From Bacillota bacterium (GTDB taxonomy: Bacteria > Bacillota > Clostridia > Christensenellales > UMGS416), in assembly GCA_016281935.1 (NCBI GenBank), contig JAEEJN010000080.1, positions 1 through 40,105 on the forward strand: a DNA stretch of 40,105 nt, given 5' to 3'. The notes under the pieces were generated by a model. The model was not told the DNA's origin. It worked only from the letters and a program-made list of their open reading frames with translations, and did not search any database. The translations under genes were made by a program, and so were the position numbers. Below are positions 17,475-25,633 of the stretch, piece by piece; within the stretch, counting starts at the first letter, position 1, and every line of letters starts with the position of its first letter.

Positions 17475-17517
17475 ATGAGAAATCCGCCGATACTGGCGAA
17501 AAAGGAAGGAAGAACGA

Positions 17518-17769
17518 ATGCTGGAATTCCGTTTTGACACGCAGCTCCTGATCGAGGGCGAGAATCTCGACGAGGATGAGATCTATGATTATTTCGTCGC
17601 CAACTTCAAGGGGGACAGCCTTCTGGCGGTGGGCGATGAGGAGCTGATCAAGATCCATTATCATACGAACGAACCCTGGAAGGTCCTGGAATATTGCGCG
17701 AGTCTAGGCGATATCCATGATATCGTGGTGGAAAACATGGAACGGCAGGCGGCGGGACTTCAGGGATAA
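17518..17769 (+). CDS. Small free-standing protein like the FakA/YloV middle domain
   Basis: An 83-residue protein that matches the middle region of FakA (YloV, fatty-acid kinase subunit A): 'GDSLLAVGDEELIKIHYHTNEPWKVLEYCASLGDIHDIVVENM' corresponds to the FakA stretch ending in VHVHTN-P-VLEYAL-G-L-IKIENM. There is no DhaL kinase domain before it and no C-terminal FakB-binding domain after it. The H-Y-H pair (H47, H49) that helps hold zinc in FakA is kept, while the FakA cysteine near the domain start appears to be lost; C60 is an alternative ligand. Short proteins of this type have been labelled 'kinase to dihydroxyacetone kinase', but they cannot be kinases by themselves. AAGGAAGGAA precedes the ATG, and the stop overlaps the next start (TAATG). 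Confidence 0.72.
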   Translation: MLEFRFDTQLLIEGENLDEDEIYDYFVANFKGDSLLAVGDEELIKIHYHTNEPWKVLEYCASLGDIHDIVVENMERQAAGLQG

Positions 17770-18185
17770 TGGAGCGCAAGGTTTTCCTGTATATAGAAGA
17801 ACAGTATGAGCGTCATGGATATCCCCGTCATACGGAGATCATGACGCAGGGGCGTCTGATCTCCGAAGACAATCTCCTGAGGCTCGAATACGCATTCAGC
17901 CCGGAGAACTCTTCGGACCGGCCGATCGCGGCATCCGTCATGCGGGTGGATCAGGCATGGCATGTGACACGGCCCAGCTTCGGACCCGAGATGCTTACCC
18001 TGCATCCTCGGCTCATGACGCAGAATGAATACGCAGGAGAGGATTCTCTGACCGCTCTTCCCGTGGAGCTTTCATGGAACGACCGTGAGGATGAGGGAGA
18101 CGTAACGGTCTCCATGCGCGTTGCAAGAGAAAAGCGTGCGTTCCATCCCTACAGTCTCTCGATCCATTATGTGAAGGAAACATGA
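17769..18185 (+). CDS. DUF1934 (YwiB-like) beta-barrel protein
   Basis: A 138-residue protein resembling DUF1934 (B. subtilis YwiB): an N-terminal strand 'KVFLYIEEQ', the 'TEIMTQGRLISEDNLLRLEYAFSPE' segment, and a C-terminal strand 'FHPYSLSIHYVKE'. The family folds as a small lipocalin-like barrel of unknown function, and in many Firmicutes its gene lies directly upstream of argS. Here the following gene resembles only the N-terminal domain of arginyl-tRNA synthetase. Both boundaries overlap neighbours (TAATG before, ATGA after), so the three genes are probably translated in a coupled way. Confidence 0.68.
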   Translation: MERKVFLYIEEQYERHGYPRHTEIMTQGRLISEDNLLRLEYAFSPENSSDRPIAASVMRVDQAWHVTRPSFGPEMLTLHPRLMTQNEYAGEDSLTALPVELSWNDREDEGDVTVSMRVAREKRAFHPYSLSIHYVKET

Positions 18186-18658
18186 ATCCGCTGAGGGAAA
18201 CAGTCTCGAAAATGCTTTTCCGGATCACCGGAAAAGAGCAGGTCCCGGAGTTTACCCGCTCAGGCGGCGGCGACCTGTCTTTCGTTCTGAGAGATGGATC
18301 AGATCCGGGAGAGACGGCAGCTGAGTGGAACTCGATGTATCCCGGTACAGCCAGAGCGGAGGCTCGGGGCAATTATCTGAACCTCTATCTCACGGAAGAA
18401 GCCCTTCTTGAGGACATGAAGCGTCTGTCTGGCGAACTGCATTCGGAAGACCCTGTCTGGAGCGGGCCTCATGCCGCTGAGATATACAGGCTCAGGGCGG
18501 ACAGAGCGTTCGGACTGGCGGGGGCTTTTTCTCATGAGTCCGCCATGGCCGTCTTGAAACTTGAACACGGACTGTACACTGAGATTCCGGAAGGACCGCT
18601 GCATCCAGAGGTTTCTCTGGCTCTGGAGGCTGTCTTGCAGAGGAAAAACCGGGAATAA
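18182..18658 (+). CDS. Unknown protein resembling the ArgRS N-terminal domain, no catalytic core
   Basis: A 158-residue protein not confidently assigned to a family. Its first 85 residues follow the pattern of the arginyl-tRNA synthetase N-terminal (Add-1) domain: an opening helix, then 'FTRSGGGDLSFVL' where ArgRS has a G-D-x-x-x-N/x motif, then 'ARAEARGNYLNLYLTEEAL' where ArgRS has the A-G-P-G-F-I-N-F-x-L strand. The catalytic HIGH and KMSKS motifs are absent. The remainder is helical ('PHAAEIYRLRADRAFGLAGAF') and could recall the start of the DALR anticodon-binding domain, but this is weak. The position behind a DUF1934 gene, normally the place of argS, supports the idea. It overlaps the DUF1934 stop by four bases. 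Confidence 0.6.
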   Translation: MNPLRETVSKMLFRITGKEQVPEFTRSGGGDLSFVLRDGSDPGETAAEWNSMYPGTARAEARGNYLNLYLTEEALLEDMKRLSGELHSEDPVWSGPHAAEIYRLRADRAFGLAGAFSHESAMAVLKLEHGLYTEIPEGPLHPEVSLALEAVLQRKNRE

Positions 18659-18691
18659 GACTTACGACAAGTGTTCTATTGGGAGGATGAA

Positions 18692-18964
18692 ATGCGTCTG
18701 GATAAGTTTCTGAAAGTCAGCCGTATCATCAAGCGGCGCACAGTCGCGTCCCAGGCGGCAAGCATGGGCAAGGTGACGGTAAACGGACGTCCGGCCAAAC
18801 CGGCCTCGTCAGTCAACGCGGGCGATATCATCGAGATCGAATACGGACGTTATACGGAGACTTATGAAGTGCTCCGTACGGCTGAGACTGCGGGAAAAGC
18901 GGAAGCCGCGGAACTTTTCCGTCTGATCGGCCGTCGTGAAAACGAGGGATCCGAAGATGAATGA
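18692..18964 (+). CDS. rqcP: S4-domain RNA-binding protein, RqcP (YabO) homologue
   Basis: A 90-residue S4-domain protein: MRLDKFLKVSRIIKRRTVASQAASMGKVTVNGRPAKPASSVNAGD. RqcP binds the 50S subunit and 23S rRNA and works with RqcH in alanine tailing of stalled nascent chains. The length and the R-L-D-K-F-L-K-x-S-R-I-I-K-R-R-T opening fit RqcP better than Hsp15 or pseudouridine synthases. The start at 18692 is set by GGGAGG at 18681-18686; the upstream in-frame ATG at 18671 lacks a site. In Bacillus this gene follows yabN (mazG); here it stands apart, with its stop overlapping ispF. Confidence 0.9.
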   Translation: MRLDKFLKVSRIIKRRTVASQAASMGKVTVNGRPAKPASSVNAGDIIEIEYGRYTETYEVLRTAETAGKAEAAELFRLIGRRENEGSEDE

Positions 18965-19436
18965 ACGGATCGGGCTGGGCTGGGATCTGCATCGTCTGGA
19001 AGAAGGCTGCCGTCTGATTCTGGGCGGTGTCGAAATCCCCTTCGAGAAGGGACTTCTCGGGCATTCGGATGCAGATGTGCTGGCTCATGCCGTGACGGAC
19101 GCTCTCCTGGGTGCCTGCGGGCTTCCGGACATCGGTGAATGCTTCCCCGATACCGATCCCACCTATGAAGGCGCCGACAGTCTGATTCTTCTTTCTCGGG
19201 CTGCTGAAATGGCGGAAAAGAAGGGATACAGACCTGTGAACTGTGACTGCGTCATCGTATGTCAGAAGCCGAAACTGGCTCCCTATAAAAGAGAGATGGC
19301 ACTGCGTCTGAGTACGGCGTTGGGGATAACGCCGGAGCAGATCAACATCAAGGCCAAGACTGCAGAGGGACTCGGGCCCGAAGGAGAGAGCCTGGCTGTT
19401 TCCGCACAGGCCGTGATGCTTGTAACAAAATCGTAA
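18957..19436 (+). CDS. ispF: 2-C-methyl-D-erythritol 2,4-cyclodiphosphate synthase
   Basis: IspF, 159 residues, a zinc-dependent trimer that closes CDP-methylerythritol 2-phosphate to MEcPP with loss of CMP in the MEP isoprenoid pathway. The metal ligands are visible: D10 and H12 in GLGWDLHR, and H44 in GHSDADVLAHA; the C-terminal 'KAKTAEGLGPEG' binds the cytidine ring. The start at 18957 overlaps rqcP by eight bases. A longer frame from 18936 is ruled out by the family alignment. ispD is not in the window. Confidence 0.96.
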   Translation: MNERIGLGWDLHRLEEGCRLILGGVEIPFEKGLLGHSDADVLAHAVTDALLGACGLPDIGECFPDTDPTYEGADSLILLSRAAEMAEKKGYRPVNCDCVIVCQKPKLAPYKREMALRLSTALGITPEQINIKAKTAEGLGPEGESLAVSAQAVMLVTKS

Positions 19437-19444
19437 CAATTTCT

Positions 19445-19472
19445 TTGATTCCCGCCCCGTCTGTGGTACAAT
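19445..19472 (+). promoter_or_regulatory. Promoter of the propeller protein-radA operon
   Basis: TTGATT (19445-19450), a 16-base spacer and TACAAT (19467-19472) with extended TG (TGTGGTACAAT from 19462) lie directly after the ispF stop, 44 bases before the next start codon. Confidence 0.65.
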
Positions 19473-19515
19473 AGGGCACGGCGCGGGATCCGATCCCCAC
19501 TATGGAGGGACGAAA

Positions 19516-20991
19516 ATGACGGACAGAAAGAGAAAAGGGACACAGAACAGAAACCGCAGGAGCGAGACCAGAACGACGGGAAAAGGCCGGCCGAAGGCAT
19601 GGATCTTTCTTTCCATCGCTGCGCTGATCGTTCTTGCCGGTATTTTCATGCTGTGGCATTCTCTGCAGGACGGGACCGAACAGGGGACCTCTCTCAATGC
19701 CGATCCGACGCTCCTTCTGAGCGCTACTCCGACGCCGAGGGTCAGCATGGATTTCTCCTATCCGGGCATCCAGGCCCGTGATCCCGGGACGGAGCCTTCC
19801 CTGACCGCAAATCCGAACATCGTCCGTGATCTTTCCTATTTTGCCGAGGACGCGACTTTTACGGAGAAGCAGATCAACTCACCCGGCGTGTTCGGTAATG
19901 AGATCTTTTTCTCCGCGGGAACGGGGAGTCTGGATACCAACGTACTGACCAAGCTGTATCTCTACAACCTGGAAACGAAAAAGGAAGAGAAGATCTCCAC
20001 GACCGAGATCTATATGGGCGAATACTATGAGACGCTCATCAACGATAAATGGCTGGTGTATCTGGAGACGGACCACGGCAAGAAAAACAACATCTACGTG
20101 CGCAACAGAGAGACCGGACAGGTCACGCTTCTGAAGACGTGCACGAACGGAAAGCCCAAGCTCCGTCTGTCGCAGGACAACCTGATCTGGATGGAGCAGG
20201 AAGAGAAAAACGTCGACTACCTGTACATGGTCGATCTGGTCAGCCAGGAGAACCTTACGCTTTTCACTTTTGAAGACGTGGCGACCTACGGCGTTTCAGC
20301 ACCGGCGGTCTATGGAGACTGGATCGTATGGGCGGCGCCTGATCCGAACCAGTCCGAGGCCGAACGTCAGGTGGAAGAGCATTCCGCGATCTACTATCTG
20401 AACATCTCCTGCGATTTCGATGAGGAAGGAAAGCTGAAGCCGCGTATCTATACGCCCGGCACTTATGTGCACGAGCCCTATTTCAACGGCGAGTATTTCC
20501 TCTGGATCGATACGAACAAATCTTTCAATTCCAATCTGTACATAGCCGCTCCCGGTGATACGGTACCTAAGATCATCGACACCAAGGTCACAGCGTACGG
20601 CCTGGGCGATGACGTGGCCGTTTACGGCAAAGACAGCATCATCTGGCTGTATATCATCCCCACCGGAGAGACATGCCGCCTGACGTCCATGGATGAAAAG
20701 GGCATGCTACCCCAGATCAACGGACGGACCGTTGTGTGGCAGAACAACGGTGCCGGAGGCAGCAAGGATACGCTTCGCTTCAAGATCCTGACAGACGAGG
20801 ATCTGTATCCATACGGGAAACCTGAGATCGATACCACGCCGAATCCGTATCTCATCGTGCAGGATACGAAGGTCGGCGATGACGGAGAGGATGATACGCA
20901 GAAACCCGAAGATACGGCGGAACCGTCCCCGACGCCGACTGGCGGAGACGACGGGGCGCCGTCGCCTTCCCCGACACCCGGAGGCAACTGA
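19516..20991 (+). CDS. Membrane-anchored extracytoplasmic protein with propeller-like repeats
   Basis: A 491-residue protein of unknown function. Residues 1-27 are strongly basic and cytoplasmic, about 28-48 form one transmembrane helix, and the rest is outside the cell. A short Thr/Pro linker (70-75) leads into repeats of about 45-60 residues with the pattern 'G..I.W....N...LYLYNL.T...' ('LYLYNLETKKEEKIST', 'NIYVRNRETGQVTLL', 'WLYIIPTGETCRLT'), as in TolB-like or DUF5050-type beta-propellers. The C-terminal 50 residues are an acidic Thr/Pro/Gly tail with P-S-P-T-P blocks, likely a disordered wall-spanning or exposed stalk. The stop shares one base with the radA start. A role linked to RadA is not implied. 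Confidence 0.7.
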   Translation: MTDRKRKGTQNRNRRSETRTTGKGRPKAWIFLSIAALIVLAGIFMLWHSLQDGTEQGTSLNADPTLLLSATPTPRVSMDFSYPGIQARDPGTEPSLTANPNIVRDLSYFAEDATFTEKQINSPGVFGNEIFFSAGTGSLDTNVLTKLYLYNLETKKEEKISTTEIYMGEYYETLINDKWLVYLETDHGKKNNIYVRNRETGQVTLLKTCTNGKPKLRLSQDNLIWMEQEEKNVDYLYMVDLVSQENLTLFTFEDVATYGVSAPAVYGDWIVWAAPDPNQSEAERQVEEHSAIYYLNISCDFDEEGKLKPRIYTPGTYVHEPYFNGEYFLWIDTNKSFNSNLYIAAPGDTVPKIIDTKVTAYGLGDDVAVYGKDSIIWLYIIPTGETCRLTSMDEKGMLPQINGRTVVWQNNGAGGSKDTLRFKILTDEDLYPYGKPEIDTTPNPYLIVQDTKVGDDGEDDTQKPEDTAEPSPTPTGGDDGAPSPSPTPGGN

Positions 20992-22391
20992 TGCCCAAAG
21001 CCAAATCGCTTTATTTCTGTTCCGAGTGCGGATTCGAGACCGCAAAATGGGCGGGACGCTGTCCTTCCTGCGGAGCCTGGAATACGATCACGGAGGCTCC
21101 CGTTAAGGCGAGGGAGGCTGTCAGCCGAGCCAAAGGCCATACGGCGCTCACGGATGCGGAGCACCCGACACCCCTGCCGGATGTCATTCGGGAGGATTTT
21201 CCCCGTACATCCATCGGGATCGGAGAGCTTGACCGGGTACTGGGCGGCGGGATGGTCGCCGGATCCGTCATCCTCATCGGCGGCGATCCCGGCATCGGCA
21301 AATCCACGCTGCTGCTCCAGGCGGCCGAAAAACTGGCCGAACAGGGAAGCAAGGTCCTGTATGTCTCGGGGGAAGAATCCCTGCGTCAGGTCGCTCTTCG
21401 TGCGTCCCGGCTTCAGGCTAAATCGCCTCGTCTTCTTCTTTACGCCCAGACCCAACTGGAGGCGATCCTGGAAGAAATCGAGCGCACCGCGCCGGATACA
21501 GTCATCATGGATTCTATCCAGACAGTCTCGTCCCAGGAAGTGGATGCAACAGCTGGAAGCGTTTCCGCCGTACGAGATGCCGCTGCAGCGTTCGTCCGTG
21601 TCGCCAAAACACTGGGCTGCTCTGTTTTTCTCGTAGGTCACGTGACCAAGGCAGGCAATCTGGCCGGACCGCGGATTTTAGAGCATATGGTCGATACGGT
21701 TCTCTATTTCGAGGGAGAGGAATACCAGAGCTACCGTGTGCTTCATTCGGCCAAAAACCGCTTCGGGCCTACACATGAGGTCGGTCTCTTCGAAATGACG
21801 GAAGACGGTATGAGAGAAGTGACCAACCCTTCCGAGATGTTCCTGTCCGAAAGGGAAAGGGAGGCACCGGGCTCCGTCGTTGCCGCTTCCATGGAAGGGA
21901 GCCGCGCAGTGCTTGTGGAACTGCAGTCTCTCGTATGCCGTTCGGTATTCGGCATGCCCCGCCGTCAGGCTTCCGGTCTGGATTATAATCGCCTGACCCT
22001 TCTGCTGGCAGTCCTGGAGCGAAGAGCGGGCATCAAGTTCTTCGATCAGGACGTATATCTGAATGTTGCAGGCGGTCTGCGCGTGAGCGAACCCGCCGTG
22101 GATCTTGCGGCTGCCGTTGCAGCCGCCTCCGCAAGAAGGGGAAGGGTACTGCCACGCGGTACAGCGGTCTTCGGGGAAGTCTCTCTCACGGGGGAGATCC
22201 GGCCGGTGCGGTTTGCTCAGGCGCGTGTGACGGAAGCTGCCCGAGCAGGCTTTACGCATGTCATCCTTCCTAAGCGAAATCTCAAAGGACTGAAAGCGCC
22301 TAAAGGCATGGAACTCCACGGTGTGGGGACGGTCGCTGAAGCTCTCATTTTCCTGTCCGATCCCCCCGAAGGGGCATATGAAGAAGAATAA
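20991..22391 (+). CDS. radA: DNA repair and branch-migration protein RadA/Sms
   Basis: RadA, 466 residues, a RecA-like hexameric DnaB-type helicase that extends recombination joints. It has an N-terminal C4 zinc finger (C10, C13, C24, C27), Walker A GGDPGIGKST (97-106), the RadA-specific KNRFG motif (255-259) and a C-terminal Lon-protease-like domain ('GEVSLTGEIRPV', 'ILPKRNLKGLKAPKGMELHGV') without protease residues. Length is typical. It is translationally coupled to the membrane protein upstream and ends at a perfect bidirectional terminator. disA, a common neighbour of radA, is absent. Confidence 0.97.
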   Translation: MPKAKSLYFCSECGFETAKWAGRCPSCGAWNTITEAPVKAREAVSRAKGHTALTDAEHPTPLPDVIREDFPRTSIGIGELDRVLGGGMVAGSVILIGGDPGIGKSTLLLQAAEKLAEQGSKVLYVSGEESLRQVALRASRLQAKSPRLLLYAQTQLEAILEEIERTAPDTVIMDSIQTVSSQEVDATAGSVSAVRDAAAAFVRVAKTLGCSVFLVGHVTKAGNLAGPRILEHMVDTVLYFEGEEYQSYRVLHSAKNRFGPTHEVGLFEMTEDGMREVTNPSEMFLSEREREAPGSVVAASMEGSRAVLVELQSLVCRSVFGMPRRQASGLDYNRLTLLLAVLERRAGIKFFDQDVYLNVAGGLRVSEPAVDLAAAVAAASARRGRVLPRGTAVFGEVSLTGEIRPVRFAQARVTEAARAGFTHVILPKRNLKGLKAPKGMELHGVGTVAEALIFLSDPPEGAYEEE

Positions 22392-22403
22392 CGCCAAACA
22401 TTG

Positions 22404-22432
22404 AAAGGACATACCCATTGGGTATGTCCTTT
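22404..22432. terminator. Bidirectional intrinsic terminator between radA and prsW-like gene
   Basis: A perfect 13-bp stem (AAAGGACATACCC / GGGTATGTCCTTT, loop ATT) lies between convergent genes. On the plus strand it is followed by GTGTTTGT; on the minus strand the stem ends in TTT and continues CAATGTTTGG. Confidence 0.85.
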
Positions 22433-22462
22433 GTGTTTGTGATAGAAAGATCTTAGGTTTTT

Positions 22463-23191
22463 TCAGATGTAGCGGTCTTTCTTTGAAGCGGTGACGGCTA
22501 CGAAATAGGAGATCGCAAAAAGAACGGCGATAAAGCCTGCGAAATACCATCCGCTCTGCATCTGTTCCATCGAAGCGATGTAGTCATAGGCTCCGTGAAG
22601 CAGTGCGGGGATGAGGACGGAAAAAACGCGGAATATCTTTGAGAGGGCCGTCAGGCCGTAATCCTGATATCTGCGTGCAGCCCCATATAAGACACCCATG
22701 AATACGCCGAAACAGGCGTGGCCGGGAATCGCCGTGACAGCACGGACGACAGCGGTGGAAAACCCGAAGTTCAGGACATAGCTTATGTTTTCCCATAAGG
22801 CGAAACCAAGAGACACGAACACCGCGTAGACGACGCCGTCATACTGGCAGTTGAACTCCGGATTCTCCCATGTGTTCCTGCGAAGGAAGAAGAATTTGGC
22901 TCCTTCCTCGGAAAAGGCCACTATGATGAAATACAGGATCACGTCATAAACGACCGTATCCTGTGCGACCGCAAGATTCAGCAGCCAGGAGAGGACGCGT
23001 TCCGCAACCAGAGCGGCAAGGGAGGACAGGATGCCCGCGACGACCAATCGCCGCAGAAGCACCGGACTTTCCGGTTCCAGTCTGTCCATACGGTAGACGC
23101 GGACCATGAGGAAGACCGCGGGAATAATCGCAGCGGCGATCAGGATGACGTTGTACATCATCACGGGCTGCAGGAAGTAGTAATAGAACAT
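22463..23191 (-). CDS. PrsW-family intramembrane protease
   Basis: A 242-residue polytopic membrane protein of the PrsW glutamic-type intramembrane protease family. The catalytic signatures are present: E-E-x-x-K (E95, E96, K99), F-A-L-W-E-N (130-135), an H in 'IPGHACFG' (158) and H199 in 'LLHGAYDY'. About eight hydrophobic segments are visible. PrsW in Bacillus makes the site-1 cut in an anti-sigma factor; other family members have different or unknown targets. No anti-sigma gene is adjacent. It follows the beta-mannosidase gene by nine bases on the same strand, with its AAGGAGG in that gap. Confidence 0.88.
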   Translation of the reverse strand: MFYYYFLQPVMMYNVILIAAAIIPAVFLMVRVYRMDRLEPESPVLLRRLVVAGILSSLAALVAERVLSWLLNLAVAQDTVVYDVILYFIIVAFSEEGAKFFFLRRNTWENPEFNCQYDGVVYAVFVSLGFALWENISYVLNFGFSTAVVRAVTAIPGHACFGVFMGVLYGAARRYQDYGLTALSKIFRVFSVLIPALLHGAYDYIASMEQMQSGWYFAGFIAVLFAISYFVAVTASKKDRYI

Positions 23192-23200
23192 GAACCCTCC

Positions 23201-25633
23201 TTAACGAATGTCATACACACTGCGGCATGAAACGGTTTTTACATCACCCCGCAGGATTTTTACCCGACGCTCGCCGGGCGTCATATCGAAGAAGTTGTCC
23301 GACAGGACCGTATCCGCACTGCACCGGATCTCCACCGAACGTGCATAAGCGGACGCCGTGACGACGATCTCGTCGTCTTCGATCCTTGCTGACAGTTCGG
23401 GATCGGCAAAACGGAAGTGTTTGGGCGGACAGAACAGGACGGATCCGTTCGACAGGATCCTGCCGTTTTCATCCTCCAGGACATAGGTATATACGGTCTC
23501 AAAGGGGTTGGCTTCGGGAAATTTCTGTTCGGGCAGCCAGACAGCAGAAAGAGGAGCTGCCTCGATCTCTTCTCCGCCGGATTCGATGACGGAACCGTCA
23601 GGTTTGCGCAGAGCCCAGAGGGCCCGTCCGCGGAAAGGCTGCAGGGTCTCGTTGGAGAGATTCAGTCTTGCGCTCTTTCGGAGAACAAACGGTTCTGCAT
23701 TGACGTTGGTATCCTGGGAGAGAATGCCTTCTTCATGACAGGAGAGGAGCACGGGAGCAAAGAAACGCCGTGCCGCATAGTGCAGAGCTTTCCAGCGGCC
23801 GTAGTAGTCGATGGAAGACCAGGACGCCACGGGCCAGCAGTCGTTCAGCTGCCAGATGATCGCTCCCATACAGCGGCCGCGATTCCGACGCCAGTGTTCT
23901 ACCCCGTACTGCATGGCCTGTGCCTGAAGGAGCTGGGATGCATATACAAGCGTATCCAAATCCTTCGGATAGAGATACATTTGGGATATATAGGAAACGA
24001 TACGCCCATTCGCCGAAGCGTTTCGCTGGTGTTTTTCCATGACGTAGGAGAAAGGATTTCTGTCTCCGGGTTCCGTAAAGCTCTCGATCGTTTTCATACA
24101 TGGAAACGACTGAAAACCGAATTCGGAGACGTACCGGAAGAAATGATTCCGATAATCCGTGAACGGCTTGAGACCGTGCCACACCTGCCAGTAATGCACG
24201 TCGCCTCTGTCCGGGTCCTGCGGGAAGTCGAAACTTCCGCCGGAAGACGGACTTGCCGGCCAGTAGAAACGCTGGGGATCTTCTTCCTTCAGGATACTGG
24301 GCAGGATATATTCATACATCTTGATGTAATCCGCTCTCTGCCTGTCGCTGGAGACCCACTGGCCCTGTTTCACGAAATCTTCCATCTCGTTGTTGCCGCA
24401 CCACAGAGCCAGAGATGCATGATGGCGAAGACGGCGGATGTTGTCCAGGAATTCCGCGCGGATATTGGCTTCGAAAGAATCCGTCAAATTGTAGACCGCA
24501 CATGCGAACATGAAATCCTGCCAGACGAGGAGGCCCAGTTCGTCGCAGATGTCATAGAAGGCATCATCAGGATAATATCCGCCGCCCCAGACGCGGATCG
24601 TGTTCATGTTTGCTGCTTTCGCATCTTCCAGCAGACGGCGCGTTCTTTCCGGTGTGACTCTGGGAAGAAGATTGTCCTCCGGGATGTAATCAGCGCCCAT
24701 GGCGAAGATCTCGACCCCATTGACGCAGTGTGCGAACGATTCGCCCCAGGCATCCTTATGCCGTGCGACCGTCAGCGTACGCAGACCGATCCGGCAGCTC
24801 CATGTATCCGTAAGGGTACTGCGGTTTATGAGAAAGACCTCGACTTTGTACAGTGGTTGTTCTCCGTAGCCTGAAGGCCACCACAGCATGGGACTGCTGA
24901 TCCGGATCGTGCAGTCCGTGCCTTCTCCGGCAAACTCTCTTCCGTCAGGTGCGGTCACATGGATGACGACTTCCGACTGGTGATTCGGCTTGTCGAGGAA
25001 GGACGTGCGCAGATGCAGAAGAACACCTTCCCTGTCGTGTTCCTGAAGGATTCTGACGTCTCTGATCCTGCCGACCGAAACCCCGATGAGGGAGACCGAC
25101 CGCCAGATGCCCGCGTCGGGCAGACGGGGACCCCAGTCCCATCCGAACATGCAGTGGGCCTTACGCAGCAGGGGGAACCCTACCATAGCATCCGAAGAAC
25201 CGTCTGCACGGCTTTCGGCATAAGCCCTGCGGATGAACCGGGTAGGAGAGGAAAACCGGACCGACAGTTCGTTTTCTCCTGTGCGGATATGCTCCCATAC
25301 TTCCCATTCCCAGATCCGGTGCATATTGTCCGCGTGTCCGAGAACGGTACCGTTCAGACTGACTTCCGCCAGCGTGTCCAGTCCTTCGAAGCGAAGATAG
25401 ATCCGCCCGCAGGCAAGGATCTCTTCCGGAACGGAAAAAGTCCTATGGTAGATGAAATCATGGTCCATGAGAGGAAGGGCCCGGTTCTCATTGTCCCTGT
25501 AGAAAGGATCGTCGATAAGACCTTCGCGGAGCAGGTCGTGATAGACAGAACCGGGGACTTCGGCAGGGACCGATGTGTATTCGGTTCCGGGAATGTCAAG
25601 GATCCAGGATCCGTTCAGAGAGAAAGTGTTCAC
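23201..25633 (-). CDS. GH2 beta-mannosidase
   Basis: An 810-residue glycoside hydrolase family 2 enzyme of the beta-mannosidase subgroup, releasing terminal beta-mannose from oligosaccharides such as mannobiose or N-glycan cores. Order: sugar-binding jelly-roll (1-165), Ig-like domain (170-270), catalytic TIM barrel with 'WGGGYYPDDAFYDICDELGLLVWQDFMF', acid/base Glu in G-N-N-E (about 416) and nucleophile in S-E-F-G-F-Q-S (about 504), then 'IIWQLNDCWPVASWSSIDYYGRWKALHY', diagnostic for beta-mannosidases. No signal peptide is present, so it acts in the cytoplasm on imported sugars. No ATG lies at the right place; the GTG at 25633 with GAGGAGG seven bases ahead starts exactly at the conserved domain. 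Confidence 0.92.
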   Translation of the reverse strand: MNTFSLNGSWILDIPGTEYTSVPAEVPGSVYHDLLREGLIDDPFYRDNENRALPLMDHDFIYHRTFSVPEEILACGRIYLRFEGLDTLAEVSLNGTVLGHADNMHRIWEWEVWEHIRTGENELSVRFSSPTRFIRRAYAESRADGSSDAMVGFPLLRKAHCMFGWDWGPRLPDAGIWRSVSLIGVSVGRIRDVRILQEHDREGVLLHLRTSFLDKPNHQSEVVIHVTAPDGREFAGEGTDCTIRISSPMLWWPSGYGEQPLYKVEVFLINRSTLTDTWSCRIGLRTLTVARHKDAWGESFAHCVNGVEIFAMGADYIPEDNLLPRVTPERTRRLLEDAKAANMNTIRVWGGGYYPDDAFYDICDELGLLVWQDFMFACAVYNLTDSFEANIRAEFLDNIRRLRHHASLALWCGNNEMEDFVKQGQWVSSDRQRADYIKMYEYILPSILKEEDPQRFYWPASPSSGGSFDFPQDPDRGDVHYWQVWHGLKPFTDYRNHFFRYVSEFGFQSFPCMKTIESFTEPGDRNPFSYVMEKHQRNASANGRIVSYISQMYLYPKDLDTLVYASQLLQAQAMQYGVEHWRRNRGRCMGAIIWQLNDCWPVASWSSIDYYGRWKALHYAARRFFAPVLLSCHEEGILSQDTNVNAEPFVLRKSARLNLSNETLQPFRGRALWALRKPDGSVIESGGEEIEAAPLSAVWLPEQKFPEANPFETVYTYVLEDENGRILSNGSVLFCPPKHFRFADPELSARIEDDEIVVTASAYARSVEIRCSADTVLSDNFFDMTPGERRVKILRGDVKTVSCRSVYDIR

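Noticed and set aside
23417-24874. Plus-strand open frame of 485 codons
   Set aside because: It is antisense to the beta-mannosidase catalytic domain and has no recognisable motifs.
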